NCBI GenBank assembly: GCA_903876795.1
Contig: CAIRBK010000088.1
Coordinates: forward strand, 1 to 59,556
Length of the DNA: 59,556 nucleotides
Source: an uncultured Verrucomicrobiota bacterium
GTDB lineage: Bacteria; Verrucomicrobiota; Verrucomicrobiia; Opitutales; Opitutaceae
Direction of reading: 5' to 3'
A program made the translations under genes and the position numbers. A model generated the notes under the pieces. That model had not been told where the DNA came from. It made no database searches and worked only from the letters and a program-made list of their open reading frames with translations. Within the stretch, counting starts at the first letter, position 1, and every line of letters starts with the position of its first letter. Positions 34,779 to 43,600 of this stretch are shown here, in pieces.

Positions 34779-36332
34779 ATGGAAAACCTGAGCGGGACTT
34801 TCGCCCATAAACCGCAGCTCAAGGTCTCCGCAAAGGCGAAGACTTTTGTTCTGGATACCAACGTCCTTCTTCACGACCCCCAGTCGATTTTTAAGTTCGA
34901 GGATAACAACCTCGCGATACCGGTGGAGGTGCTGGAGGAGCTGGACGCCATCAAAACCGAGCAGTCCACCGAGCGTGGTCGCAACGCCCGGCGCGTGCAC
35001 CGCATCCTCTCCGAGCTGCTGCCCGACTCGCGCTCCATGCACGAGGGCGTGAAGCTCGAAAATGGCGGCACCCTTTCCGTCATCATCAATCCCTACATGG
35101 CGGACCCCGCCTTGCATGACTCGCCGCTCATGCTGAAACTGCGGGCCGTGCTGTCCGACTTCAACAAGAAGGACAACCGCATCATCGCCGCCGCGCTCTT
35201 TGTGCAGGAGTCGTATCCGCCGCCCACCATTCTGGTCACCAAGGACGTCAACGTCGCCCTGAAGGCCCGCGCCGTCGGTTTGGAGGCCCAGGATTACCTC
35301 AACGACAAGGTGCCCGAGCCGGTTGACGAGGATGCCTACCGGGAGATTCCGGTCACGATCTACGAAATCCAGAGGTTTTGCTCCGAGGGAGAGTTCGATC
35401 TCGGGACCGAAGGCTCCCGGGATCTCTATCTCAACGAATACGTTCTCCTGAGGTCCGAGGAGGGCAAGACCATGCCCGCCCGTTATTATGGCAACGGGAT
35501 CGTCAAGCGCCTGCGTATACCCGACAGCATCAAGGCCCCCGGCGGCATCTCCATACGCTCCCGGAACCTGGAGCAGCAGTTCTTCATGGATGCGCTGCTC
35601 GACGATTCGGTGTCCCTGGTCACCTGCTTCGGCAAGGCCGGCACCGGCAAGACCCTGCTCTCCATCGGCTGCGCGCTCCACCAGACCCACGACGACCGCT
35701 CGCTCTACGACGGCGTGTCGATCTCCCGCCCGGTCATGGCGCTTGGCAAGGACATCGGTTTCCTGCCCGGCACCATGGAGGAAAAGATGAAACCGTGGCT
35801 CCAGCCCTACTTCGATGCCCTCGAGGTCCTCATCCCCTCGAAGCCCGTCAAGGAGCCCCAGTTCGCCTCCAAGAAAGTTTCCAAGAAGCAGAAAAAGAAA
35901 CAACCCAGCGCCTTGGAGCTTTCCCGCCAGGAAACCGTCTCCGCGCCGACCGGCGGTGGCGGGCATGGCAACGGCAACGGCGGCCCCGCTCCCATGAAGC
36001 CCTACGAGCGGCTCATCAAGAGCGGCCTGGTGGAGGTCGAGGCGCTCTGCTTTATCCGCGGCCGCTCGATCGCCCGCCGTTTCTTTATCCTCGACGAGGC
36101 GCAGCAACTCACGCCCCACGAGGTGAAGACCGTCATCACCCGTATCTCCGAGGGCTCGAAGATCGTGCTGATCGGCGACCCCGCGCAGATCGACAACCCC
36201 TATGTGGATTCGCGCAGCAACGGCCTGGTTTACTGCCACAACCGCATGAAGGGCCACGCGCTCTCCGCCCATGTGAAGCTGACCAAGGGTGAACGCTCCC
36301 GCCTCGCCGAGCTGGCGGCCGACCTGCTTTGA
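34779..36332 (+). CDS. PIN-PhoH fusion ATPase (PhoH2/YlaK-type)
   Basis: 517 residues. A PIN nuclease domain (about 22-160) with acidic residues Asp26 (FVLDTNVLLHDP) and Glu/Asp in VEVLEELDAIK and ILVTKDVNVALKARAVG, then a PhoH ATPase domain (about 255-517) with Walker A GKAGTGKTLLS (about 286-296), Walker B RFFILDEAQQLTPHEVKTVI and VLIGDPAQIDNPY. PhoH2 proteins unwind and cleave RNA. A low-complexity insertion (KKVSKKQKKKQPSALE to GGGGHGNGNGGPAP, about residues 365-410) interrupts the ATPase core and makes the protein longer than usual (about 440-470). Ordinary conserved chromosomal gene. Confidence 0.93.
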   Translation: MENLSGTFAHKPQLKVSAKAKTFVLDTNVLLHDPQSIFKFEDNNLAIPVEVLEELDAIKTEQSTERGRNARRVHRILSELLPDSRSMHEGVKLENGGTLSVIINPYMADPALHDSPLMLKLRAVLSDFNKKDNRIIAAALFVQESYPPPTILVTKDVNVALKARAVGLEAQDYLNDKVPEPVDEDAYREIPVTIYEIQRFCSEGEFDLGTEGSRDLYLNEYVLLRSEEGKTMPARYYGNGIVKRLRIPDSIKAPGGISIRSRNLEQQFFMDALLDDSVSLVTCFGKAGTGKTLLSIGCALHQTHDDRSLYDGVSISRPVMALGKDIGFLPGTMEEKMKPWLQPYFDALEVLIPSKPVKEPQFASKKVSKKQKKKQPSALELSRQETVSAPTGGGGHGNGNGGPAPMKPYERLIKSGLVEVEALCFIRGRSIARRFFILDEAQQLTPHEVKTVITRISEGSKIVLIGDPAQIDNPYVDSRSNGLVYCHNRMKGHALSAHVKLTKGERSRLAELAADLL

Positions 36333-36527
36333 GCCGGGCGTTTGCGCGGTAAACGCAGGGCCGGTCAACGTTCGCCGACAAAACGCCGTCCTCTTAGGAG
36401 TGCGGCCGTTTTGCCGGGGCGGGCAAGGCAGGTGTGCCTTGATGCGTGACAGGCCAGGCGCGATACGCGATCCCCGGGGCTCTGATCGTCGCTCCTCGCC
36501 CGTAAAAGGGGTCCTACCTGCAGAGCC

Positions 36528-37055
36528 TCAGGACTCAGCCTGGCGGGCGAGCAGCCAGAGCAGGTCGGACACGCGGTTGATGTAGTGGCCGAGCAGCGGA
36601 CGCACCTTGCGGCCGTGAGCCGGCAGGCCCACCAGACGGCGTTCGGCGCGACGGGCGGTGGCGCGGGCGAGTTCCAGCGCGGCGGCATGGAGATTGGCGC
36701 CGGGAGTGGCCCAGCCGTGGAACGGGATGTTTCGCGCCTCGAGGGCGGCGACGGAGGCATCGACGCGCTCCAGATCGGCCTCGGTGAGCTTGGGGAATTT
36801 GGAGGCCTCGTAGCGCGCCAGGTCGGCTTCGGCGCAGGCGACTTCCCCCATCAGGTTGACGAGATCCTTCTGGATGCATTCCAGCCCGGCCCGGCGCTCC
36901 GCATCGGGGCAGGTCGCCTTGGCGAAGCCGAGGGCGGAGTTGAGTTCGTCGAGCGTGCCGACGGCCTCGATCTGCGGATGGTCCTTGGGCACGCGCTGGC
37001 CGTAAAGCAGGCCGGTCGTGCCGTTGTCGCCGGTGCGAGTAGAGATGGAGGGCAT
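36528..37055 (-). CDS. Cob(I)yrinic acid a,c-diamide adenosyltransferase (PduO type)
   Basis: 175 residues. PduO-type markers: STRTGDNGTTGLLYGQRVPK at the start (ATP-binding loop), IEAVGTLDELNSALGFAKA, ARATARRAERRLVG and INRVSDLLWLLAR at the end. It transfers the adenosyl group from ATP to cob(I)alamin, making coenzyme B12. Length fits the family. No cobalamin riboswitch was recognised upstream, and no B12-dependent enzyme lies nearby, so its presence says only that the organism uses adenosylcobalamin. Confidence 0.92.
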   Translation of the reverse strand: MPSISTRTGDNGTTGLLYGQRVPKDHPQIEAVGTLDELNSALGFAKATCPDAERRAGLECIQKDLVNLMGEVACAEADLARYEASKFPKLTEADLERVDASVAALEARNIPFHGWATPGANLHAAALELARATARRAERRLVGLPAHGRKVRPLLGHYINRVSDLLWLLARQAES

Positions 37056-37111
37056 GGGAGCACGTTAGATAATCCGGCCGGCGTTCGCCAATGACATCCG
37101 GCGGCGGACGC

Positions 37112-37138
37112 AAAAAAGCCCCGGAAAACGTCCGGGGC
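37112..37138 (-). terminator. Rho-independent terminator of the surface-repeat protein gene
   Basis: GCCCCGGA and TCCGGGGC form an 8-bp stem with a 5-base loop; on the minus strand it is followed by six T (AAAAAA at 37112-37117 on the plus strand). It lies 47 bases after the stop at 37185. Confidence 0.85.
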
Positions 37139-37184
37139 CGAGCAGCCGCCCGCCGTAACGGGGGCGACATTGGGAATCGCCCGT

Positions 37185-37784
37185 TTAGAAGCCGATATTG
37201 ATGAAGGGGAAAACCTTCGGGAGCGGCTGGAACTGGTCCCAATCGCGGGAGTTGACTTGGTTCCAGAGGCCGAGTTGCAGGCCCTTGAGGGTCTCGGCGT
37301 AGTTGATGAAGCCGAGCTGCACGCCGTGGACGTGCTTGGCGGTGTTGATCAAGCCGAGTTGCAGGCCGGAGAAGTCGGACGTAGCGAGGTCGTGCCAGTT
37401 GACGAGGCCGGTCTGGAGACCTTTCACCTTGGCGTTGTTGACGTTGATCCAGCCGCTTTGCCAGCCGACGACTTCGCCTTCGGTGTAGTTGATCACGCCC
37501 CACTGGACGCCGGTCGTGGTGCCGCCCACATGGTTGAAGAGTGTCCACAGGCCGCCGAGACCGGTGAAGTCGCCCGTGGTGGAGTGGGCCAGGCCGATGT
37601 CGAGGCCGGAGACGTTGCGGTTCTCGCCGTAAATCTGCAGGCGGATGCCGGAGACATCTTCGGTGGCGGGCACGAGCTGCGGCTCCGGTGCCCAGAGCGA
37701 GGCTTGGAAGAAAGCCTGGGCGTGGGCGGAGACTGCGAGCGCACTGCAGGCGGTCAGGACAGACAAGGTTTTGAGTAGTTTCAT
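37185..37784 (-). CDS. Secreted LA_2272-like surface repeat protein
   Basis: 199 residues from the ATG at 37784 with a signal peptide (KTLSVLTACSALAVSAHAQA). The mature protein is made of about six repeats of roughly 20-24 residues with the pattern V-x-G-x-Q-x-G-L-x-N (VKGLQTGLVNWHDLATSDF, SGLQLGLINTAKHVHG, VQLGFINYAETLKGLQLGLW). Such repeats are seen in LA_2272-type surface proteins and form beta-rich outer-surface structures. It ends in FINIGF, an aromatic ending that fits an outer-membrane beta structure. No enzyme motif. Confidence 0.75.
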   Translation of the reverse strand: MKLLKTLSVLTACSALAVSAHAQAFFQASLWAPEPQLVPATEDVSGIRLQIYGENRNVSGLDIGLAHSTTGDFTGLGGLWTLFNHVGGTTTGVQWGVINYTEGEVVGWQSGWINVNNAKVKGLQTGLVNWHDLATSDFSGLQLGLINTAKHVHGVQLGFINYAETLKGLQLGLWNQVNSRDWDQFQPLPKVFPFINIGF

Positions 37785-37820
37785 TCGGGTTGGGTTTCGG
37801 GTTAGGCAGTTAAAGGACAC

Positions 37821-37841
37821 ACGAACCGGCGGCCGGTTCGT
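37821..37841. promoter_or_regulatory. Palindrome upstream of the surface-repeat gene
   Basis: ACGAACCGGC and GCCGGTTCGT are perfect 10-bp arms around one central G. It lies 36 bases upstream of the ATG at 37784 and also just beyond the end of the oxidoreductase pseudogene, so it could be an operator or the remnant of a terminator. Confidence 0.35.
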
Positions 37842-37866
37842 TTCACGATTCCTGGCCGCGGTCGGG

Positions 37867-38205
37867 GCTCAAGCTATTTTGCGAGCGGCGGCCTGGGCCT
37901 TGAGGCAGAGTTCGGCGGCCTTGAAGGCAAGGGCCTGGGTCATGGCCTTCTCGGTGCGATGCAGGCAGTCCAGGATGAGTTCGCCGAAGAAACGGTAGCC
38001 GATCTGGCCGGCGACGTGGAAGTGGTGTTCGCCCTTCAGTCTGGCTTCGCCGAAGTCTTTCGCACGGGATGTGCCGGGTTGGCGTAGTTGGACATGGCTG
38101 CGTTGGTCGCGCCGGTGAATATGAGGAACCACTCGAACTAGACGCTGCCGATGTTGCAGAGAACGCGGCGTATTGCGTTTTTTTTGAAAACCACTCGCTC
38201 CGCCC
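37867..38205 (-). pseudogene. Decayed Gfo/Idh/MocA oxidoreductase fragment
   Basis: Bases 37867-38036 are a near-identical copy (168 of 170 by eye) of 43599-43768, the 3' end of the intact oxidoreductase gene, and encode the same C-terminus (GQIGYRFFGELILDCLHRTE). Beyond 38037 the match jumps over about 180 bases of the parent and continues to about 38205 against 43951-44135 with many changes and frame breaks. So this is a second copy, internally deleted and degenerate. It lies in direct orientation to the intact gene, on the other side of the two-partner secretion locus. Confidence 0.85.
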
Positions 38206-38341
38206 CGACCCGCATTCTTGGCTTACTTCGGACTTCCGAGCTAGGAGCCCAATCCTAGTAAAAAAGACGTTAAATCATGAAATAATTTATTGAACAGGTT
38301 CTATACTAGCGGCACTTACCGAGGGCATTTTTAGTTTGCCC
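38206..38341. other. AT-rich leader before the TpsA gene
   Basis: The 136 bases before TpsA are distinctly AT-rich compared with the flanks. CTAGGA (38241-38246) and TCCTAG (38253-38258) form a small hairpin, and TATACT at 38302-38307 is a plausible -10 box about 35 bases before the ATG; the -35 is weak. This is probably the tps promoter region. Confidence 0.35.
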
Positions 38342-40681
38342 ATGAAAAACACCCCGCTGCTTCGCATGTCTGGCCCCGGTCGCGCTCATTCGAGAGCGAC
38401 TATTTTTTGTTCTCTCGGTTTGGCCCGCTACCTCCTTGGCCCCCTTCTTTTCACCGGCCACGCCTTAGCCGCGCCTTCCGGCGGCACTGTTGCGGCGGGC
38501 AGCGGCGACATCGCCTCCCAGGGGACGACGACTACCATCACCCAGCACACTGAGCAGCTCTCGCTGAACTGGACCACCTTCGACATCGGCGCCCAGGAGA
38601 CGGTGCGCTTCAATCAGCCCTCAGCCTCGTCCATCGCCGTAAACCGCATCGCCGATCCCAGCGGCAGCCGCATCCACGGTGTCCTGCAGGCGCATGGCAA
38701 GGTGTTCCTCATAAATCCCCGGGGCGTGCTCTTTGGGCCCTCCGCCCAGGTGAATGTCGGCGGCTTGGTGGCCTCGACCCTCGACACTGCCGACAACCTG
38801 ACTTTCTCCGCCGTTGCCGGCTCCACGGGCGCGGTGCGCAACCAAGGCTCGCTGACAGCCGCGAACGGAGGCTACGTCGCGCTGCTCGGCGCGACCGTGT
38901 CAAACACCGGCACGATCACCGTCCCCGGCGGCACTGCGGCCCTGGGCGCCGGCAGTCGGGTGACGCTTGATTTTGCCGGCGACCGCTTATGGGGCCTCTC
39001 CGTCTCTGAAAACACTGTGGCCGCCGAGGCTGCCAACGGCGGGCTCATTCGCGCCGACGGTGGCCGCGTGCTGCTCAGCGCCGGCGCCCGTCAAAGTCTC
39101 GTGGCCAGCGCGGTCAACAACACAGGCGTGATCGAAGCCCGCAGTTTTGAAAATCGCGATGGCACCATCATCCTGCTCGGCGGCATGACGGCCGGACGTA
39201 CGTCCGTCGCCGGCACGTTGGACGCTTCCGCGCCCTCCGGCGGCGACGGCGGCATCATCGAGACGTCCGCCGCCCAGGTCAATGTGGCCGACGATGCGAT
39301 TGTCACCACCCGGGCCGCGACCGGTCGCAACGGACTCTGGCTGATCGACCCCTTGGATTACGTGATCGCGCCTGGCGGCGGCAACCAGACGGGAGCGCAG
39401 CTTTCCGCCTCACTTGGCAGTGGCAATGTGCTCATAGTCAATCCCGCCGGGAGCGGCAACGGGGACATCTTGGTCAACGACTCCGTCGCCTGGTCGGCCA
39501 ACACGCTGACACTGCGTGCCCATCGCGACATCGTGATCAACGCCCCGATGACCGGCACCGGCACTGCCAGGCTGGCCCTAGAATACGGCCAAGGCGCGGT
39601 GGCCCTGAACAACACGGCCGATTACCATATCAAAGCTCCGGTTTCCCTGCCGGCCGGTCTGTTTAATCAGGCAGGCGGCCCGAACTTCAGCACCAAGCTC
39701 GGTTCCGACGGCATCACCCTCAATTACACGGTGATAACCAGCTTGGGCGCTGCCGGCAGCACAACCGCAGCCGACCTTCAGGGTATCAATGGCGGCTTGG
39801 GCGGCAACTATGCCATCGGAGCAAATATCGACGCCTCGGCCACGTCGGGGTGGACCTCTTTGGCCTACGACGGATTCAATCGGATAGGGATCAATACGGG
39901 GGCCTTTGAGGGTCGGCTCACCGGCTTGGGGCATACGATTTCAGGACTCTACAGCCGGCGCATTGGCGGAAGTTTCAACGGCCTTTTCGGCTATGTGGAT
40001 GGAGGCACGATTCGCGACCTCGGCCTGGTCTCGGTCGATATTCGGGGAGCCAGCGACGTCGGCGCCCTGGCGGGGTTTATGGATTCTGCGGTCGTCAGAG
40101 ACGTTTATGTCACGGGTGTTGTATTCGGTTTTAACGACCGTGTGGGCGGCTTGGTGGGGCAAAGTCAATCGAGCACGATTGCGGACACCTACAGCACGGC
40201 CTCGGTGACGGGCAAAAATAGTGTCGGCGGCTTGGTTGGTTATTCGAACACGGATACGATCACGCGCGCCTACAGCGCCGGCGCGGTCGCGGTGACCACG
40301 CCCACGCCCAACTCCAACATCGGTGGTTTCGTCGGCTGGACCGCCGGCTCCACCATCAACACCGCCTATAGCACGGGTGCGGTCAATGGAGGCTCAGGCG
40401 GCACTGCGGTGGGCGGTTTTGTCGGGTTCAACACCTCGACCGATATCACCCACGCCTACAGCACGGGCGCGGTCTCCGGCTCCAATCAAGTGGGCGGTTT
40501 TGTCGGACTGACCGGATTTGGCGGCACGATCAGCAACGCCTACAGCGCCGGCTTGGTCACCAGCTCCGGGGCCGACGTTGGCGGGTTTGCCGGGCTAAAC
40601 GTGGGGGCCACCATTGCCTCCAGCTACTGGGATGTCACCACCTCCGGCCGGGCCACCTCGGCCGGTGTCGGGGCCTCGTGA
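38342..40681 (+). CDS. TpsA-like filamentous-haemagglutinin-domain protein, ended by an in-frame TGA
   Basis: 779 residues. Signal region, then a TPS secretion domain (about 40-180: GDIASQGTTTTITQHTEQLS, WTTFDIGAQETVRFNQPSAS, HGKVFLINPRGVLFGPSAQV), a beta-helix-like stretch, and six or so GLUG motifs (GGLVGQSQSSTIADTYSTAS, VGGLVGYSNTDTITRAYSAG) from about residue 560. The frame ends with TGA at 40679-40681 after YWDVTTSGRATSAGVGAS. The next codons continue the same protein without a frame change (QTTAQLQSTGF, then MBG domains), so the stop interrupts what should be a 1122-codon gene. The product would be secreted through the TpsB at 41812. Whether it is a truncated adhesin, a read-through product or a sequencing error cannot be told here. 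Confidence 0.85.
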   Translation: MKNTPLLRMSGPGRAHSRATIFCSLGLARYLLGPLLFTGHALAAPSGGTVAAGSGDIASQGTTTTITQHTEQLSLNWTTFDIGAQETVRFNQPSASSIAVNRIADPSGSRIHGVLQAHGKVFLINPRGVLFGPSAQVNVGGLVASTLDTADNLTFSAVAGSTGAVRNQGSLTAANGGYVALLGATVSNTGTITVPGGTAALGAGSRVTLDFAGDRLWGLSVSENTVAAEAANGGLIRADGGRVLLSAGARQSLVASAVNNTGVIEARSFENRDGTIILLGGMTAGRTSVAGTLDASAPSGGDGGIIETSAAQVNVADDAIVTTRAATGRNGLWLIDPLDYVIAPGGGNQTGAQLSASLGSGNVLIVNPAGSGNGDILVNDSVAWSANTLTLRAHRDIVINAPMTGTGTARLALEYGQGAVALNNTADYHIKAPVSLPAGLFNQAGGPNFSTKLGSDGITLNYTVITSLGAAGSTTAADLQGINGGLGGNYAIGANIDASATSGWTSLAYDGFNRIGINTGAFEGRLTGLGHTISGLYSRRIGGSFNGLFGYVDGGTIRDLGLVSVDIRGASDVGALAGFMDSAVVRDVYVTGVVFGFNDRVGGLVGQSQSSTIADTYSTASVTGKNSVGGLVGYSNTDTITRAYSAGAVAVTTPTPNSNIGGFVGWTAGSTINTAYSTGAVNGGSGGTAVGGFVGFNTSTDITHAYSTGAVSGSNQVGGFVGLTGFGGTISNAYSAGLVTSSGADVGGFAGLNVGATIASSYWDVTTSGRATSAGVGAS

Positions 40682-41710
40682 CAAACCACGGCGCAACTTC
40701 AGTCAACGGGCTTTCTTGCGGCGAGTGGTTGGGACGCCGACATTTGGGCTCCGGCCAGCTCGGGATACTACGCGCAGCTCTATGCGTTGACCCCGGTGGT
40801 CGCCTATGCCCCCGTGTCCAAGGTTTACGGCGCAACCACGGTCACGCCGACCCTCCAAAAAGGAGGTCCGGCGGTTTACGTTTTCGGCCGGACTGACGAC
40901 AGTCTGCCGACGACATTGACCTTGTCCGCCAACACCCCGGTTGGCGTCACCGGATTGTCCGCCACGCAAACCAGCACTCACGGCGTGACGTATCGCGCGA
41001 TCGCCGAGCTCACCGTCACGGCCAAACCCATCACGGTTGCTGCGGCCGATCAAACCCGCGGCTACGGCGATGCCAACGGCGCGTTCACATACATGCTTTC
41101 TGACAGTTTGGTCGCCGGAGATTCCATCGGCGGAGCCCTGACTTCCGCAGCGACCGCGACCAGCGGTGTCGGCGGCTATGACATCACCCAAGGCACGCTT
41201 TCCTTGGGTGCCAATTACGCCGTCACCTTCGTGCCGGCCACGCTCACGGTCACGCCGAGACCATTCACCATCACCGCGCGAAGCAGCATCCGCAATGTCG
41301 GCAGACCCAACCCGCCGTTCACCTACACCACCTCGGGCACCTTGGTGGGCGGAGACACCGTGACGGGCACCTTGGCCGCGGCGGCCACGGCGGAGAGCGC
41401 TGAGGGGAACTACGTGATCGCCCAAGGCACGCTTTCCTTCGGCGCCGCCTCGTCCAATTACAACCTCACTTTTAACCCCGGCACGCTCACCATCGTCCCG
41501 CTGAGCGTCCGACTGTTTCAGCCCCCGGTGCCGATCACCGAGCAAAGCTATCTCCAGGTCGTCAAAACCTCCCAGGACGCGCAGCGCAAACTCCGCGTGG
41601 AGAATGTCCGAATCGCGGTGCCCCAGCCGGAGTCGCTCAAGCTCAAGGTCGAACTGCCGTCCCTTGAACCCGAGTTGGCGAGCCTCAACGACACCGAAAC
41701 GACCCGCTGA
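40682..41710 (+). pseudogene. C-terminal part of TpsA, separated by the in-frame stop
   Basis: This part is in the same frame as the upstream TpsA. It begins QTTAQLQSTGFLAASGWDAD and carries tandem MBG/YDG-type beta domains (LTPVVAYAPVSKVYGATTV, ITVAAADQTRGYGDANGAFT, TITARSSIRNVGRPNPPFTY) before a charged tail ending LASLNDTETTR. A TTG at 40787 could start an independent frame, but no ribosome-binding site supports that and it has no signal peptide. It is best treated as the severed 3' part of one gene. Confidence 0.75.
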
Positions 41711-41811
41711 CACCGTACGCCCTCCGCCGTCTCGCGCGCGCCGCGTTCCCGACCGGGAATGCGGCCCCGAGTTCAATCCCCTTATTTGCTTACCTCCAAC
41801 CCACTCACCTT

Positions 41812-43488
41812 GTGAATCGCCGTACCTCTTTGCTTGTCATCACTCTTGCCCTGCCGACGCTTGCGGCCGCCCAAAATACACCCGGCGCCGGGCGACTCCT
41901 GCGCGAGACCGCGCCTCCCTCCGCCGGGCCGGGAATCCGTCCTTCCCCCCTCGTAACCCCCCAGCGCGTTCCAGTCGATAGCTCCGCCGCCGCAGGGACC
42001 ATCCCGGTCAAGGCCATTCGCATCACCGGCAACACCGTGATTCCGACCGAGGAATTGCGCGAGCTGGTCGCCTCGGCCGAGGGCCGCAACCTCACCCTGA
42101 ACGACCTGCGGCTTTTGGCCTACCGTATCAGCCTCGCCTACGAAGCCCGCGGCTACACCCTCACCACCGCCTATGTGCCGGCGCAAACCATCACCGACGG
42201 CGTGGTGACGATCGCCGTTCAGGAAGTGCGTTTGGGAGCCACCCGGCTTTACAACTACAGCGACGTGTCGGACAGTGTCCTGCGTCGATACTTGCGCCAT
42301 GTGCCGGCAAATCGGCCGATCTCCACCCCCGTTCTGGAAGATGCGCTGCTGCGCCTCCGCGAAGTACCCGGCCTGCAAACTTCCGTGATCCTGGAGCCCG
42401 GCGCCGCGCCTGGCACCACGGAACTCTCGGTTGGCAGCCCGCCAGTCAAGGCGCTCTCCGGCAGTGTCAATCTGGACAATGCCGGCGCGGAAACCACCGG
42501 CACGTATCGCCTGGGAGTGGGGGCCCAGTTGGCCAGCCCCCTTGGCCAGGGCGACCGCCTGGCCGTGCAAGGATTGACCAGCCTGGATAGCGGCCAAGGG
42601 CTGCGCTATGGACGCGTGGCGTACGATTACGCGCTGGGTGGGCGGGGCCTGCGAATCGGAGCAGGCTACTCGCATCTCTCGTACGAACTGGGGCAGAATT
42701 TCAAGGAGCTCGACGCCAGCGGCACGGCCGACGTCGCCCAGCTCTGGTTGTCACGTCCCTTGATCCGCTCGCGAACCACTTCGGTTGACGCCCGACTCGC
42801 CTATGATCACCGCGATCTCGATGATCGTTCGGAGGCGACGTTCACCTTCAACCCTCGCCGTCTGCAAACCCTCGCCCTGGGCGTGAGCGCCGGCCGCCAC
42901 GACGAATTTATGGGAGGAGGCTATACTGCGGGCAGCGTCACGGTCGGCTACAGCCAAGTGGATATTCGCGACGCCATCGCCGCCCTGCAGGACGCCGCCA
43001 GTGCCCGGGTCGCCGACGGCGCGGGCAAGCTCGAGGCCCAAGCCGAGCGCACCCAAACGCTTTTCGGCCCGCTTTCCCTCTACCTGCGCGCCAATGGCCA
43101 GCTGGCCGGCGGCAATCTCGACTCGGCCGATCAGATCGGCGCCACCGGCCCCTACGCCGTGCGAGCCTACGCCCAAGGCGAACTCTACGGCGACGAAGCC
43201 GCCCTCTTCACGGCCGAGCTGCGCTACCGGTTGCCGCTCCCGGTTGACTACGGTTATTGGCAGGCTGTTGCGTTTTACGACCAGGCCACGGTGTGGCTGG
43301 CCAAGGACCCGTGGCAAAGCGGCGACAATCAGCGCACGCTGGGCGGCGCCGGGCTCGGTCTGCGCTGCAATCTCGGCAACGCCTGGTCTGCGCGGGCAGA
43401 CGCTGCTTGGCGCACCCTGGGCGGTCGCCCGCAGGCCTCCTCCGGCGACACCCCGCAAGTCTGGGCCAGCCTCGGTTATGCGTTCTGA
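41812..43488 (+). CDS. TpsB outer-membrane transporter (ShlB/FhaC family)
   Basis: 558 residues from a GTG start. Signal peptide (SLLVITLALPTLAAAQ), a POTRA domain (about 65-145: IPVKAIRITGNTVIPTEELR, YRISLAYEARGYTLTTAYVP), a second POTRA-like stretch, then a 16-strand-type barrel ending in an aromatic residue (VWASLGYAF). The ShlB signature region is visible in GRVAYDYALGGRGLRIGAGY. It secretes the TpsA encoded just upstream (101-bp gap). No later ATG with a signal peptide is available, so GTG is taken. The gene is intact, unlike its partner. Confidence 0.9.
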   Translation: MNRRTSLLVITLALPTLAAAQNTPGAGRLLRETAPPSAGPGIRPSPLVTPQRVPVDSSAAAGTIPVKAIRITGNTVIPTEELRELVASAEGRNLTLNDLRLLAYRISLAYEARGYTLTTAYVPAQTITDGVVTIAVQEVRLGATRLYNYSDVSDSVLRRYLRHVPANRPISTPVLEDALLRLREVPGLQTSVILEPGAAPGTTELSVGSPPVKALSGSVNLDNAGAETTGTYRLGVGAQLASPLGQGDRLAVQGLTSLDSGQGLRYGRVAYDYALGGRGLRIGAGYSHLSYELGQNFKELDASGTADVAQLWLSRPLIRSRTTSVDARLAYDHRDLDDRSEATFTFNPRRLQTLALGVSAGRHDEFMGGGYTAGSVTVGYSQVDIRDAIAALQDAASARVADGAGKLEAQAERTQTLFGPLSLYLRANGQLAGGNLDSADQIGATGPYAVRAYAQGELYGDEAALFTAELRYRLPLPVDYGYWQAVAFYDQATVWLAKDPWQSGDNQRTLGGAGLGLRCNLGNAWSARADAAWRTLGGRPQASSGDTPQVWASLGYAF

Positions 43489-43600
43489 GCCGGGGACCAG
43501 AACGTTCTTCTCAGGTTCGCGCCGCAAACACAACGAGGCAGGGTGAGGTCTGCCCGTCTCGACCCGGCAGCTCCGGCGCGAGGCCCGGACGGGGCCCCGC

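Noticed and set aside
37867-38132. Independent small gene encoding an 87-residue protein
   Set aside because: It is the 3' end of a duplicated, internally deleted oxidoreductase gene, with the start lying in decayed sequence.
40787-41710. Separate MBG-domain gene with a TTG start
   Set aside because: It is in the same frame as the upstream TpsA with coding sequence right up to the TGA, so it is the severed end of one gene rather than a new one.
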